From Caldilineaceae bacterium (GTDB taxonomy: Bacteria; Chloroflexota; Anaerolineae; Caldilineales; Caldilineaceae), in contig JAHBVF010000029.1 of the NCBI GenBank assembly GCA_019637685.1, forward strand, positions 1 to 64,000: a stretch of 64,000 nt of DNA, given 5' to 3'. Positions 32,126-40,809 of the stretch are shown piece by piece (the first letter of the stretch is position 1; each line of letters opens with the position of its first letter). Made by a program: the position numbers and the translations under genes. Under the pieces are notes generated by a model. It made no database searches. It had not been told where the DNA came from and worked only from the letters and a program-made list of their open reading frames with translations.

Positions 32126-33553
32126 ATGAACTTTTACGACAAGCTGGCCGCGGCCAGCCAGCGCAACAATTCCCTGCTCTGTGTGGGGCTGGACCCCACA
32201 GCACAGAACTTGCCCGACCGCTATCGTTCCAGCGGTGAACTCCCGGACGATCTGTTGCGCTGGAATCTGGCGGTGATCGAGGCGACTTCTGAGCTGGTCT
32301 GCTGTTACAAGCCCAATATTGCCTTTTACGAAGCCCACGGCGCGGCAGGAATGGATGTCCTGCGCCGGACGATCGCGGCCATTCCCAGCCATATCCCCGT
32401 GCTGTTGGACGCCAAACGGGGCGACATCGGCTCCACTGCCGCGGCCTATGCCCAGGCCTGCTTTCAGGAACTGGGCGCGGATGCCGTCACGCTCAGCCCC
32501 TATCTGGGCCGGGACAGCATCGACGCTTTCGCGGCCTACGCAGACAAAGGGTTGTTCGTCCTCTGCCACACATCCAACCCGGGCGCGGGCGAGTTCCAGA
32601 AACTTCCCCAGCCCACAGGTCGGCCTCTGTATGTGGAAGTAGCCGAAACAGCCACTGGCTGGTCAAAACAGGTGGGGCTGGTGGTGGGGGCCACCTTTGC
32701 CCACGTGATGGCCGACATACGCGCGGCCGCGCCCAACGCCTGGTTTTTGGTTCCCGGCGTGGGCGCGCAGGGGGGCGATCTGGCCGGGTCCCTGGCCGGA
32801 GGACTGCGCGCCGACGGGTCGGGCGTACTCCTGGCCGTGAGCCGGGGCGTCACCGGTGCGGCGGATCACCGGGCAGCCGCGCTTGCCCTGCGCGACGAAA
32901 TCAACCAGATTCGCCAAAACCTGCCCGCCACCTCTTCCGTCCCTGCCCGCTCCCCATCGCTGATCGCCGCGCTCCACGAACTCGGCGCGGTCCAATTTGG
33001 CAACTTTACTTTGGCCAGCGGCATACAGTCCCCCTTTTACATCGACCTGCGCTTGCTGGTCAGTCGCCCGGCCCTGCTGGCTCAGGCCGCGGCCGCCTAT
33101 GGGAGAATTTTGCGCACGCTGCCCCACGACCGTATCGCGGGGATACCCTATGCCGGGTTGCCCATCGGCGTGGCTGTCTCCCTGGCCACAGGCGCGCCCC
33201 TCATCTATCCCCGAAAGGAAGTCAAGCAGTACGGCACGGGCAAAGGTATTGAAGGCACCTGGCAAGCAGGCGAGCGGGTGGTTGTTATCGAGGACCTAAT
33301 CACCAGCGCCGGCAGTCTGATTCAGGGGGCAGAGCGCTTGCGAGAGGCCGGGCTGGTGGTGGAAGATGCGATTGTGCTCATCGACCGGGAGCAGGGCGGC
33401 ATGGAAAACCTGGCCGCGGCGGGCATTCGGGGCCACGCTGTCTATCGCCTGTCCGACCTGCTGGGCGAACTGACCGCGGGTGGGCAGATCGACAGCGCAA
33501 CCGCGCAACGGGTGAAGGCATTCGTCAGCGGTACAGCCCAGGGCAGAGCGTAG
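32126..33553 (+). CDS. pyrF-pyrE: Fused orotidine-5'-phosphate decarboxylase / orotate phosphoribosyltransferase
   Basis: 475 residues with AGGAG eight nt before ATG; upstream in-frame starts fall inside a repeat and are rejected. Residues 1-about 270 are a type 2 OMP decarboxylase (LLCVGLDPT, YKPNIAFYE, LLDAKRGDIGSTA, SPYLGRDSI). Residues about 280-475 are orotate phosphoribosyltransferase (GNFTLASGIQSPFYIDLR, RKEVKQYGTGKGIEG, and the PRPP loop VVVIEDLITSAGS). The fusion performs the last two steps of UMP synthesis in one polypeptide, with decarboxylase first, opposite to the order in eukaryotic UMP synthase. It is cytoplasmic. Confidence 0.95.
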   Translation: MNFYDKLAAASQRNNSLLCVGLDPTAQNLPDRYRSSGELPDDLLRWNLAVIEATSELVCCYKPNIAFYEAHGAAGMDVLRRTIAAIPSHIPVLLDAKRGDIGSTAAAYAQACFQELGADAVTLSPYLGRDSIDAFAAYADKGLFVLCHTSNPGAGEFQKLPQPTGRPLYVEVAETATGWSKQVGLVVGATFAHVMADIRAAAPNAWFLVPGVGAQGGDLAGSLAGGLRADGSGVLLAVSRGVTGAADHRAAALALRDEINQIRQNLPATSSVPARSPSLIAALHELGAVQFGNFTLASGIQSPFYIDLRLLVSRPALLAQAAAAYGRILRTLPHDRIAGIPYAGLPIGVAVSLATGAPLIYPRKEVKQYGTGKGIEGTWQAGERVVVIEDLITSAGSLIQGAERLREAGLVVEDAIVLIDREQGGMENLAAAGIRGHAVYRLSDLLGELTAGGQIDSATAQRVKAFVSGTAQGRA

Positions 33554-33598
33554 GGCCAAGGGTCGTTCCCTGCCAGTTTTGGGGCCAATTTTGGCCGT

Positions 33599-33627
33599 TT
33601 GACATCCAGAGCAGCGCTTTGTACAAT
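33599..33627 (+). promoter_or_regulatory. Consensus sigma-70 promoter before permease remnant
   Basis: TTGACA (33599-33604), a 17-nt spacer and TACAAT (33622-33627). It uses the same hexamers and spacing as the promoter of the Cys-rich peptide. It probably once drove a sugar ABC operon of which only the fragment at 33713 remains. Confidence 0.6.
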
Positions 33628-33712
33628 GGCACTGCTTCATGCAATTGTCTCGGCCCCCCAGACTCGTCACGCATCCATTCGTTCTACCCTACACCCCTTT
33701 TCACAGGAGGAG

Positions 33713-34108
33713 ATGAGCTTCAGCGTCCCCTTTTGCACCTGGCTGATGATGGGCTATCTGCGCACGCTTTCGGCGGAGATAGAAGAGGCGTCGCTGATCG
33801 ACGGCTGCACCCGTTTACGCTCCCTCTGGCATATTGTGATTCCCCTCTCCATTCCAGCCATCGTGACCGCTTCCATCTTCATCTTTAACAACGTCTGGAA
33901 CGAATATATTTTCGCGCTGGTTCTGGCCCAGGATGACCAGCACAAAATGATCTCCGTGGGTCTGGCCAACTTCCAGCGCTCCGACATTTATATGATCGGA
34001 CCGATGATGGCCGGTTCTCTGCTGGCGATGACCCCTGTCGTCGTCCTCTACATCCTGGCCCAGCGCCACGTCGTGGGCGGCCTCTCCGCAGGCGCAGTGA
34101 AGGGGTAA
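33713..34108 (+). pseudogene. C-terminal fragment of a sugar ABC permease (MalG/UgpE type)
   Basis: 131 residues starting at an ATG with AGGAGG a few nt upstream. The EAA loop is intact (EEASLIDGCTRLRSLWHIVIPLS), followed by helices IVTASIFIFNNVWNEYIFALV and MMAGSLLAMTPVVVLYIL and the typical C-terminus HVVGGLSAGAVKG. Complete CUT1 permeases have about 270-300 residues and six helices; here the first half is missing. No partner permease, binding protein or ATPase is nearby. The fragment sits between a good promoter and an IS, so an internal deletion is the likely origin. Expression of a short peptide is possible but function is unlikely. Confidence 0.75.
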
Positions 34109-34215
34109 GGAGACGGTTTGGGCAACAATTTTGGGATCCAGTGGTGCAGGAGAGAGGTGAGAGCGTCCTGTGGTTTTATCTCCCTCCTGTCCTGCCCTTC
34201 GACACCAAATTAGCC

Positions 34216-35883
34216 GGGTGTGTTCAAAATGAGTTGGAGACATGGAAATTCACAGATAGACTGAAGGCGAGTTCAGAGCAAGCCAACAGATCTATCTAGG
34301 GGAAAAACCATGTCATCCAATTCGAGCAACATTGTACAAGATATTCGTCAAGAGTTCGAGTCGCTAGTGAGCTACGTAGAGAAAGCAAATGATGAGATTG
34401 CGGATCGGGTAGAACGCCAGTTATTTGAACGACTGCTAGGGATGGGCCAGCAGTTGATGCAACTGTTCTTTGTCATACGTGGGGCGGAATCTCTGCGCAC
34501 AACGGACACAGACCAGAACGGCAATGAATTGCCCTACTATGGGGAAAGAAAACGGGACTATTTCTCCCTATTTGGCAAGGTGTCGTGCGAACGTCCCTAT
34601 TTCTATCAGGCTGGGATAGGTGGTACGACGCCATTGGATGCACAACTAAGCCTGGGTGCAGACTGCTACTCAGATTTAGTACGAGAGATGCTTGAGTATG
34701 TGGGAGTCGATGTGCCCTATGAGAAAGCCCAAGGTCTGTTTGCCCATATGTTCGGACAATCTATCTCCAAGAATACCATTCAGGGCATGGTGACTGAAGA
34801 TGCCCAGGATGTGGTAGCCTACTATGAACAGAAACCGGCCCCAAAGCCGGAGAAGGAGGGTCGGATTCTGGTTGTACAGGCTGACGGCAAGGGTGTACCT
34901 ATGGTACGTGAAACGCCAGCCCCTGCCAAAGTACGCTTGGGCAAAGGCGACAAACGCACAAAGAAGAAGGAATCCATCGTTACAGCGATTTACACCATCG
35001 AACCGAAACCGCGTACCCCGGAAGATGTAGTAGCCAGTATCTTTCACAAAGACGAGCAGTCGGCCAGTCAGAAAGGAAGAGCCGCTCCTGTCCAACCACA
35101 GCACAAGCAAGTGTGGGCTACCTTGGCAGGTAAGGATACGGCTTTACAGCGCCTAGCCGGTCAGGTTGCCGTCCGAGACGGTACTCACATCGAGCATCGG
35201 TTGGCATTGACTGACGGAGCCGAAGCGTTACAGGTGCGCGTCAAGGAGCATTGTCCTGATTTTACCTTGATTCTGGACTTCATTCACGCCAATGAGTATC
35301 TATGGAAGGTGGGCAATTGTTTCTACTCGGAAAAAGACCCCCACCGGGCGGAGTGGGTTGAAGCACGTACTTTGCAAATTCTCTCAGGCAAAACAGAACA
35401 ACTCATCGCCGAGTTGCATACCCTGGCCCAAGCACCAGACACCAACAAAACACAGCAAGAACAACTCGAAAAAACCGCCAATTACTTTGAGCGCAATCTT
35501 GCCTATATGGATTACCGTTCTTATCTGGCTCGAGGGTGGCCCATTGCCTCCGGTGTAATTGAGGGGGCCTGTCGTCACATCGTCAAAGACCGCCTTGAAC
35601 TCTCTGGCATGCGTTGGACTCAGGCTGGGGCCGAAAACCTTCTCCGTCTACGGAGTGTCGCCATCAACGGCGATTGGGACGACTATCATCAGTTTCGAAA
35701 ATATCAACGACATCAACGTCTCTATCATCTGCCTTTTCCCCAGCAACCCATTGCCGAGGATATTGCCTTGACATCCCTATCTACTAAGCCTACCCAAACA
35801 TTTCACTTCAACTTTACATCTGCCCAGTCTTCACCTGAACCTTTAGCTGCTTAATCCTGCTCTAACTCATTTTGAACACACCC
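34216..35883 (+). mobile_element. Intact ISKra4-type insertion sequence
   Basis: A 1668-bp element. The ends are 24-bp inverted repeats, GGGTGTGTTCAAAATGAGTT then G or A and GAG, with one mismatch. A 9-bp direct duplication AAATTAGCC flanks it (34207-34215 and 35884-35892). One complete transposase gene lies inside. Intact ends and duplication indicate a recent insertion. Confidence 0.95.
34310..35854 (+). CDS. ISKra4 family transposase
   Basis: 514 residues, preceded by a purine-rich AGGGGAAAAACC. The DDE residues are recognisable: VQADGKGVP (first Asp), LILDFIHANEYLW (second Asp) and SGVIEGACRHIVKDR (Glu), with GMRWT following as in this family. The N-terminal region (RKRDYFSLFGKV, ISKNTIQGMV) is the DNA-binding part that recognises the terminal repeats. 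The codons are less GC-rich than in neighbouring genes, which fits a recent arrival. It is full length with no frameshift, so probably active. Confidence 0.93.
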   Translation: MSSNSSNIVQDIRQEFESLVSYVEKANDEIADRVERQLFERLLGMGQQLMQLFFVIRGAESLRTTDTDQNGNELPYYGERKRDYFSLFGKVSCERPYFYQAGIGGTTPLDAQLSLGADCYSDLVREMLEYVGVDVPYEKAQGLFAHMFGQSISKNTIQGMVTEDAQDVVAYYEQKPAPKPEKEGRILVVQADGKGVPMVRETPAPAKVRLGKGDKRTKKKESIVTAIYTIEPKPRTPEDVVASIFHKDEQSASQKGRAAPVQPQHKQVWATLAGKDTALQRLAGQVAVRDGTHIEHRLALTDGAEALQVRVKEHCPDFTLILDFIHANEYLWKVGNCFYSEKDPHRAEWVEARTLQILSGKTEQLIAELHTLAQAPDTNKTQQEQLEKTANYFERNLAYMDYRSYLARGWPIASGVIEGACRHIVKDRLELSGMRWTQAGAENLLRLRSVAINGDWDDYHQFRKYQRHQRLYHLPFPQQPIAEDIALTSLSTKPTQTFHFNFTSAQSSPEPLAA

Positions 35884-35997
35884 AAATTAGCCCACGGATG
35901 TGCGCGTCAGGACAGAAGCACACACCCGGAAATAGGGTTTTTGGCGATCACCAACAGATCGCTGCTCCTGTCAGCAAAACTCCAATGGCAGTTCACA

Positions 35998-37344
35998 TTA
36001 CAACCCGTACTCTTCCTCCAGCCAGACCCGCCAGCCCAACGCAAACTCCCCCACTGGAATATCGAAGACCGCAGGGATAAGCGCTTCCCACGAGCAGGTA
36101 ACGGATGCGCTGCCCAATAGCAAAGGCAGCCGTCCAGGCCCGAAGGTTTCAGCGGCGTAGTCCAGCAGTGTTGCCAGTACAATTGGCGACAGGCCAGGAT
36201 CAATGGCAGCCGCTTCCGCCGCGTCCGGCGAGAGCGTACAGACATCTGGCATTTTGTCCAAACGCGTTGGCTCGGCAACGCTCCCGGCTACGATGTCATT
36301 GGACAGTGGGCAAACCACGCCGACACTTGCACTTTGTACTTCCATCTGCCAACCCTTTAAAACTTGGCAAATAGAGGCAATTTCGTTGGCTGCTTCCGTG
36401 CCGAGTGAAAAGGCGGCCCGCATCAACGCCACTCGATATTCAGCCAGCGGACCACCCACCTGCCAGTGCCCCCACAGCCGAAGCCCGTCGCGCATCGGCA
36501 TGGAAAGCTGCGCCGCGCCAGCGGCAGTCTGGCTGCGCAGGGCCTCGGATATCGTCCAATCCACCAATACAAATTGGGCCGACTGCACCAGCATTTCTCC
36601 ATCTGTCAACGGCTCTGGCACAGGCAACAGCAGCGGCGAACGCAGGCGCATCCGCTGCTGGGTGCGATCGCCGTAGACGGAGTCCAGCCCCACTTCTACC
36701 CGGATATTCTCCCCCGTATTGGGCAAGGACAGGCCAAAGGCCCGACGCAATGCGACGTATCGGTCGTCAAGCACGGACGCGGCCTGCTGCACGGCCAGAG
36801 AATCCAAACGGCGGTAGTGAAAGTCAAAGAATTGGCTACTTGCCGTTTGCCCTCGCCCCCAGAAAGCGGGTATGGGGGGAATCCGCTGCCAGCCGGCAGT
36901 GGATTCCTCGTAGAAGCGGCTCTCCCGATAGGCCAGGGGCCGCGCAGCGTCCACCACCCGCACGCTAACCATCGCCTGGCTGCCCAAAAACCGACTCTGC
37001 GCGACAGTCAATTGCACGGCAGAGAAGGCCGGCCCGGCTTCTATTCCTGATAGTTGGGTTGTTGAGACAGGCTGTCCACTGGCGGTGGACACAGCCGAAT
37101 GCTCTATCTCACGGGCAAGAACAACGCCTATCCCAGCCTCGGCAGGGCCAGGCGCGTAAGGGCCACCTATCCATAGCCAGGCGCAGCCGACCAGCGCAAA
37201 CACGGCCAGCATCAGCCCACTGCCGGGCACGCGCCTTCGTCGAACCGGGCAGGGAACAACCGGCGGCCACGCCTGATCGCCCGCGTCGGCCCACCCATCT
37301 TCCCCACACAGGACATCCCAGCGCATCTCAATCTTCCGGGCCAT
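35998..37344 (-). CDS. Single-pass membrane protein of unknown function, divergent from SARP regulator
   Basis: 448 residues with GGAGGG five nt before ATG. A short cytoplasmic N-terminus has MRWDVLCGEDGWADAGD and then an Arg-rich stretch. One membrane helix follows (about 42-62, SGLMLAVFALVGCAWLWIGG). The rest is extracytoplasmic with a Tyr/Phe/Arg-rich FYEESTAGWQRIPPIPAFWG, FDFHYRRLDS, and a paired-Cys C-terminal part (SICQVL, GVVCPL, PDVCTL). The layout of an acidic cytosolic tail, helix and external domain resembles anti-sigma or sensor proteins, but no known domain was recognised. It is transcribed divergently from the AfsR-like gene, so a sensor-regulator pairing is a hypothesis. Confidence 0.7.
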   Translation of the reverse strand: MARKIEMRWDVLCGEDGWADAGDQAWPPVVPCPVRRRRVPGSGLMLAVFALVGCAWLWIGGPYAPGPAEAGIGVVLAREIEHSAVSTASGQPVSTTQLSGIEAGPAFSAVQLTVAQSRFLGSQAMVSVRVVDAARPLAYRESRFYEESTAGWQRIPPIPAFWGRGQTASSQFFDFHYRRLDSLAVQQAASVLDDRYVALRRAFGLSLPNTGENIRVEVGLDSVYGDRTQQRMRLRSPLLLPVPEPLTDGEMLVQSAQFVLVDWTISEALRSQTAAGAAQLSMPMRDGLRLWGHWQVGGPLAEYRVALMRAAFSLGTEAANEIASICQVLKGWQMEVQSASVGVVCPLSNDIVAGSVAEPTRLDKMPDVCTLSPDAAEAAAIDPGLSPIVLATLLDYAAETFGPGRLPLLLGSASVTCSWEALIPAVFDIPVGEFALGWRVWLEEEYGL

Positions 37345-37467
37345 TTTTCCCTCCGTTTCCCAACCAAAGCCTCTGTGCTACACTTCAGAATAGGGGCAGC
37401 GCGTCGGAGCACGTGGGCCAATCGTTGTGAGAGCGTGTCTGGCGGGCAAAAAACGGTGACAGCGGCA

Positions 37468-40400
37468 ATGCTAACAATCAAACTGCTCGGCCAATTTGAG
37501 ATTCGTGCCAACGGCGAACCGCTCGTCCTGCCCACCCGCGCCAGCCAAACCCTGGCCGCGTGGCTGCTGCTCAAGCCCGGCATCACCCACCGCCGGGAGC
37601 ACATAGCCGGCACAATCTGGCCCGATTCAACCGAGAAAAACGCCCGGGGCAACCTGCGCCACGCCCTGTGGGAACTGCGCCAGGCCATCCCCGATGGCTA
37701 TGTGCAGGCCGACCAGATGAGCATTACCTGGCATTCGGGTACGGCCTATCAGCTTGACGTGGACTTGTTGTTGCACAACGGAGAGACAACCGAGAACGCC
37801 GATCAGGTGGCCCTGGCCGTAGCGGCCTATGGCGGGGAACTCCTGCCCGGTTTCTACGAGGATTGGGTGACGCTGGAACGGGAGCGGCTGCACGCCCGCT
37901 TTGAGGAAAAGGCCGCCCGCCTGCTCGAATTACTGCTGGCCCAGGGGCGCTGGTGGGATGCTCTACACCAGGCCGAACGCTGGATCGCATTTGGTCAGAC
38001 CCCGGAAGCCGCCTACCGGGCGCTGATGACCGCGCACACCGCTCTCGGCGACACAGCCGCGGCAAGCAAAGCTTGGCAGCGCTGCGTGGACGCGCTGGAA
38101 CGCGATCTGGGTGTGCCACCTTCCCCGGAGACCGCAGCGTTGTACGAACGTTATCGCAGTGGATTCCGGCCTGACAAGATGGATAGCATCTCAGCCGATC
38201 CTTCTGTCGCCTTGCCACCCGTTCACCGCGCCACTGCCTCGGCCCTCCCCGCGCAGACTACACCTTTTGTTGGCCGGACACAGGAAGTGGCGGCGCTCAA
38301 TGAATTGATTGCCGACCCCGCCCACCGGCTGATTACAATCCTGGGGCCGGGTGGCATGGGCAAAACCCGACTGGCCCTGGCCGCGGCCGCGGCCCAAGCG
38401 AACCACTTCCCCGATGGCGTATATTTCGTGCCTTTGGCTGGTGCAGACAATGCGCCAGCGATTGTGTCGGCTATTATGACCGCGCTCCACTTTCGCTTTC
38501 CCGATGACAGCCGCACCTTGCAGCAGCAGCTTTTGGCCCATCTGGCAGACCGCCGCCTGCTGCTGCTTTTGGACAACTTCGAGCATCTGTTGGATGGCGC
38601 ACAGCTGCTCGTCGAACTGCTACAGGCCGCACCCGGCCTACAACTGATAGTCACATCCAGAGAGCGGCTGCGGCTGCAAGCCGAGACACTTTTCCGCCTG
38701 TCGGGAATGGGCTATCCCGTCGGGCCAGGAAATTCAAATCAGCCGACAGAACAATACGAAGCTGTGGCGTTTTTTGTCCAGTGCGCGCGCCGCTTGCGCC
38801 TGCACTTTGACCCGCAGCCGGAGATGGACGCGATTGTCCACATTTGCCGGGCAGTGGGCGGGATGCCACTGGGTCTTGTGCTGGCCGCGGCCTGGATGGA
38901 CATACTCTCGCCCGCGGAGATTGCAGCGGAGATCAGCCAGGGACTGGGCGCACTGGCCGCGGAACTGGCCGATTTAGACGTTCGCCATCGCAGTATAGAA
39001 GGGGTTCTTGCCCAGAGCTGGGCACGGCTGGACAGAGCCGATCGTTCGGCATTGATGGCCCTGTCGGTCTTTGCGGACGACTTTAGCCGGGAGGCAGCCC
39101 AGGCCGTGGCCGGCGCGGCCCTGCGCACGCTGGCTGTCCTGGCCGACAGGTCGCTGCTCGTTCGGAGGGAGGATGGACGCTACAGTCTGCATCAACTGGT
39201 ACGCCAGTTCGCCGGGGAGAAGCTCGACACCAAAGATGAATACACAGCAGTACGCCAGCGCCACAGTCGCTGGTTTCTCGGCTTTGTAGCCCAGCGCGAA
39301 GCCGCGATCAAAGGGCGAGGACAGGAGATCGCTTTTGCAGAAATTGAGGTCGAGCTACAGAACGTCCAGTTGGCCTGGCGTTGGGCAGCAGAAAATCGGG
39401 ATATAGCGGCCATCAACTCAGCCCTGGAATGCCTGGGCATCTTCTACAACCGGACCCAATATCAGAGGGAAGGCCCTATCCCAATGGGGCAGGCAGCTGA
39501 GGGGATAGGCACACCGCAGACCGAGGCGGAGCGCGTGCTGCTGCTGCGGATTCAGGGCTGGCAGGCGATTTTCCTGCATTACGCCGGCCACACCCAGGCA
39601 TCCAACGCGCTGATGGAACAATGCATCGCCGGCCTGAGCCACCCGGACCTGGCCGTATTGGACACCCGCGGGCTGGTCGCGTTTCTCCATCTTCACCGGG
39701 GCGGACAGATATTGGGCGATCTTCACCGCTCTCGCACCGCCCGGGAGCAGGCCCAGGCCGTTGCTCTCTACGAAGAGTTGGAGGATAAGTGGTGGTTGGT
39801 TCGGGCACTGCGCGCCGTGGGCAATCGGCAAGTGTTTGACTCTGACTATGCAGCTGCCAGAGGAAATCTCTCGACAGCCCGGTGCATCGCAGAGGAGATC
39901 GGCGACCGCAGCGGGCTGGTAAACGTTCTGGACCGATTGAGCCATCTGGCCGAAGTCACCGGTCAATTGGAGGAAGCCGAGCATCTGGTCAACAAAGCAA
40001 TTGTTCTGAATCAGAACGATCTCCCCTTTTATTTGAATCTACACATCCGGCTGGGTTTCATACTCAACTCGGCTGGTCGTTTTCAGGAAGCGGCGATTGA
40101 GATGGAAGGGGTGGTCGAGCGCTATCGACAGCTAAATCTTACCCACACTACCGTATTTCCCCATGTCAGAAATGGCGTGGCCCGGATACAAATCCATCTC
40201 GGCCACTATGCACGGGCGCTCGCACTGGCTACCACCAGCCTGGAGGATTGGAAAAGATTCTTCGGCTGGGAGAATCTTTTCTTTTTGCGTTCCATAGGGC
40301 GGGCACGTCTGGGGCTGGGCCAATGGGAGGAGGGACATCGCATCCTCGCCCACATCCACACATCTCAAAATCAAAATGTGCGTACGGCAGCAGCCCAAAC

Positions 40401-40779
40401 AAAGGGGCACGTAGAGGATATGCTCTATGCCGAACTTGGGGTGGGAAAAGCAACAGAAACACGCGCCCGCCTGATCGAAGGCATCGGGGAGATGCACGCA
40501 GTCGGAGAATACTCCACAATCATCAAAAGCCTGCCCGCGGCCGGTCTGGTGCTCGCCTATGCCGGTCAGTTGCCCCAGGCGGCTGCCCTCTACCGGTTCT
40601 CTTTACACTATCCCCACATCGCCAACTCCCGCTGGTACGCGGTAGTGGCAATGGACCGATTGGCAGAATTGGTGGAAAGTGTACCATCCGATGAGCGTCT
40701 TGCGGGCTTGAACCCGCGGGCAGACTTGGCAACGATCACAGAAAAATTGCTGAATATGCTTACCGAATGTCCCAGCTAA
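37468..40779 (+). CDS. AfsR/SARP-type transcriptional regulator with NB-ARC ATPase
   Basis: 1103 residues. The start at ATG 37468 places the winged helix (LTIKLLGQFEIRANG) at the N-terminus; an upstream in-frame extension is not conserved-looking. Residues 1-95 are the DNA-binding domain and 97-235 the bacterial transcriptional activator domain (GELLPGFYEDWVTLERERL, QRCVDALERDLGVPPSPET). A STAND/NB-ARC ATPase has P-loop GPGGMGKTR (293-301), Walker B RLLLLLDNFEHLL and LIVTSRERL. The C-terminal about 450 residues are TPR-like helices. SARP regulators activate nearby accessory or secondary-metabolite genes. The divergent membrane protein is the nearest candidate target. A TGCTACACT extended -10 at 37376-37384 may be its promoter. 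Unlike the regulator at 7047 it keeps the activator domain and has no WD40 repeats. Confidence 0.92.
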   Translation: MLTIKLLGQFEIRANGEPLVLPTRASQTLAAWLLLKPGITHRREHIAGTIWPDSTEKNARGNLRHALWELRQAIPDGYVQADQMSITWHSGTAYQLDVDLLLHNGETTENADQVALAVAAYGGELLPGFYEDWVTLERERLHARFEEKAARLLELLLAQGRWWDALHQAERWIAFGQTPEAAYRALMTAHTALGDTAAASKAWQRCVDALERDLGVPPSPETAALYERYRSGFRPDKMDSISADPSVALPPVHRATASALPAQTTPFVGRTQEVAALNELIADPAHRLITILGPGGMGKTRLALAAAAAQANHFPDGVYFVPLAGADNAPAIVSAIMTALHFRFPDDSRTLQQQLLAHLADRRLLLLLDNFEHLLDGAQLLVELLQAAPGLQLIVTSRERLRLQAETLFRLSGMGYPVGPGNSNQPTEQYEAVAFFVQCARRLRLHFDPQPEMDAIVHICRAVGGMPLGLVLAAAWMDILSPAEIAAEISQGLGALAAELADLDVRHRSIEGVLAQSWARLDRADRSALMALSVFADDFSREAAQAVAGAALRTLAVLADRSLLVRREDGRYSLHQLVRQFAGEKLDTKDEYTAVRQRHSRWFLGFVAQREAAIKGRGQEIAFAEIEVELQNVQLAWRWAAENRDIAAINSALECLGIFYNRTQYQREGPIPMGQAAEGIGTPQTEAERVLLLRIQGWQAIFLHYAGHTQASNALMEQCIAGLSHPDLAVLDTRGLVAFLHLHRGGQILGDLHRSRTAREQAQAVALYEELEDKWWLVRALRAVGNRQVFDSDYAAARGNLSTARCIAEEIGDRSGLVNVLDRLSHLAEVTGQLEEAEHLVNKAIVLNQNDLPFYLNLHIRLGFILNSAGRFQEAAIEMEGVVERYRQLNLTHTTVFPHVRNGVARIQIHLGHYARALALATTSLEDWKRFFGWENLFFLRSIGRARLGLGQWEEGHRILAHIHTSQNQNVRTAAAQTKGHVEDMLYAELGVGKATETRARLIEGIGEMHAVGEYSTIIKSLPAAGLVLAYAGQLPQAAALYRFSLHYPHIANSRWYAVVAMDRLAELVESVPSDERLAGLNPRADLATITEKLLNMLTECPS

Positions 40780-40809
40780 TCTGTCCCTTTCTCTTCAGCA
40801 TCTGACTCT

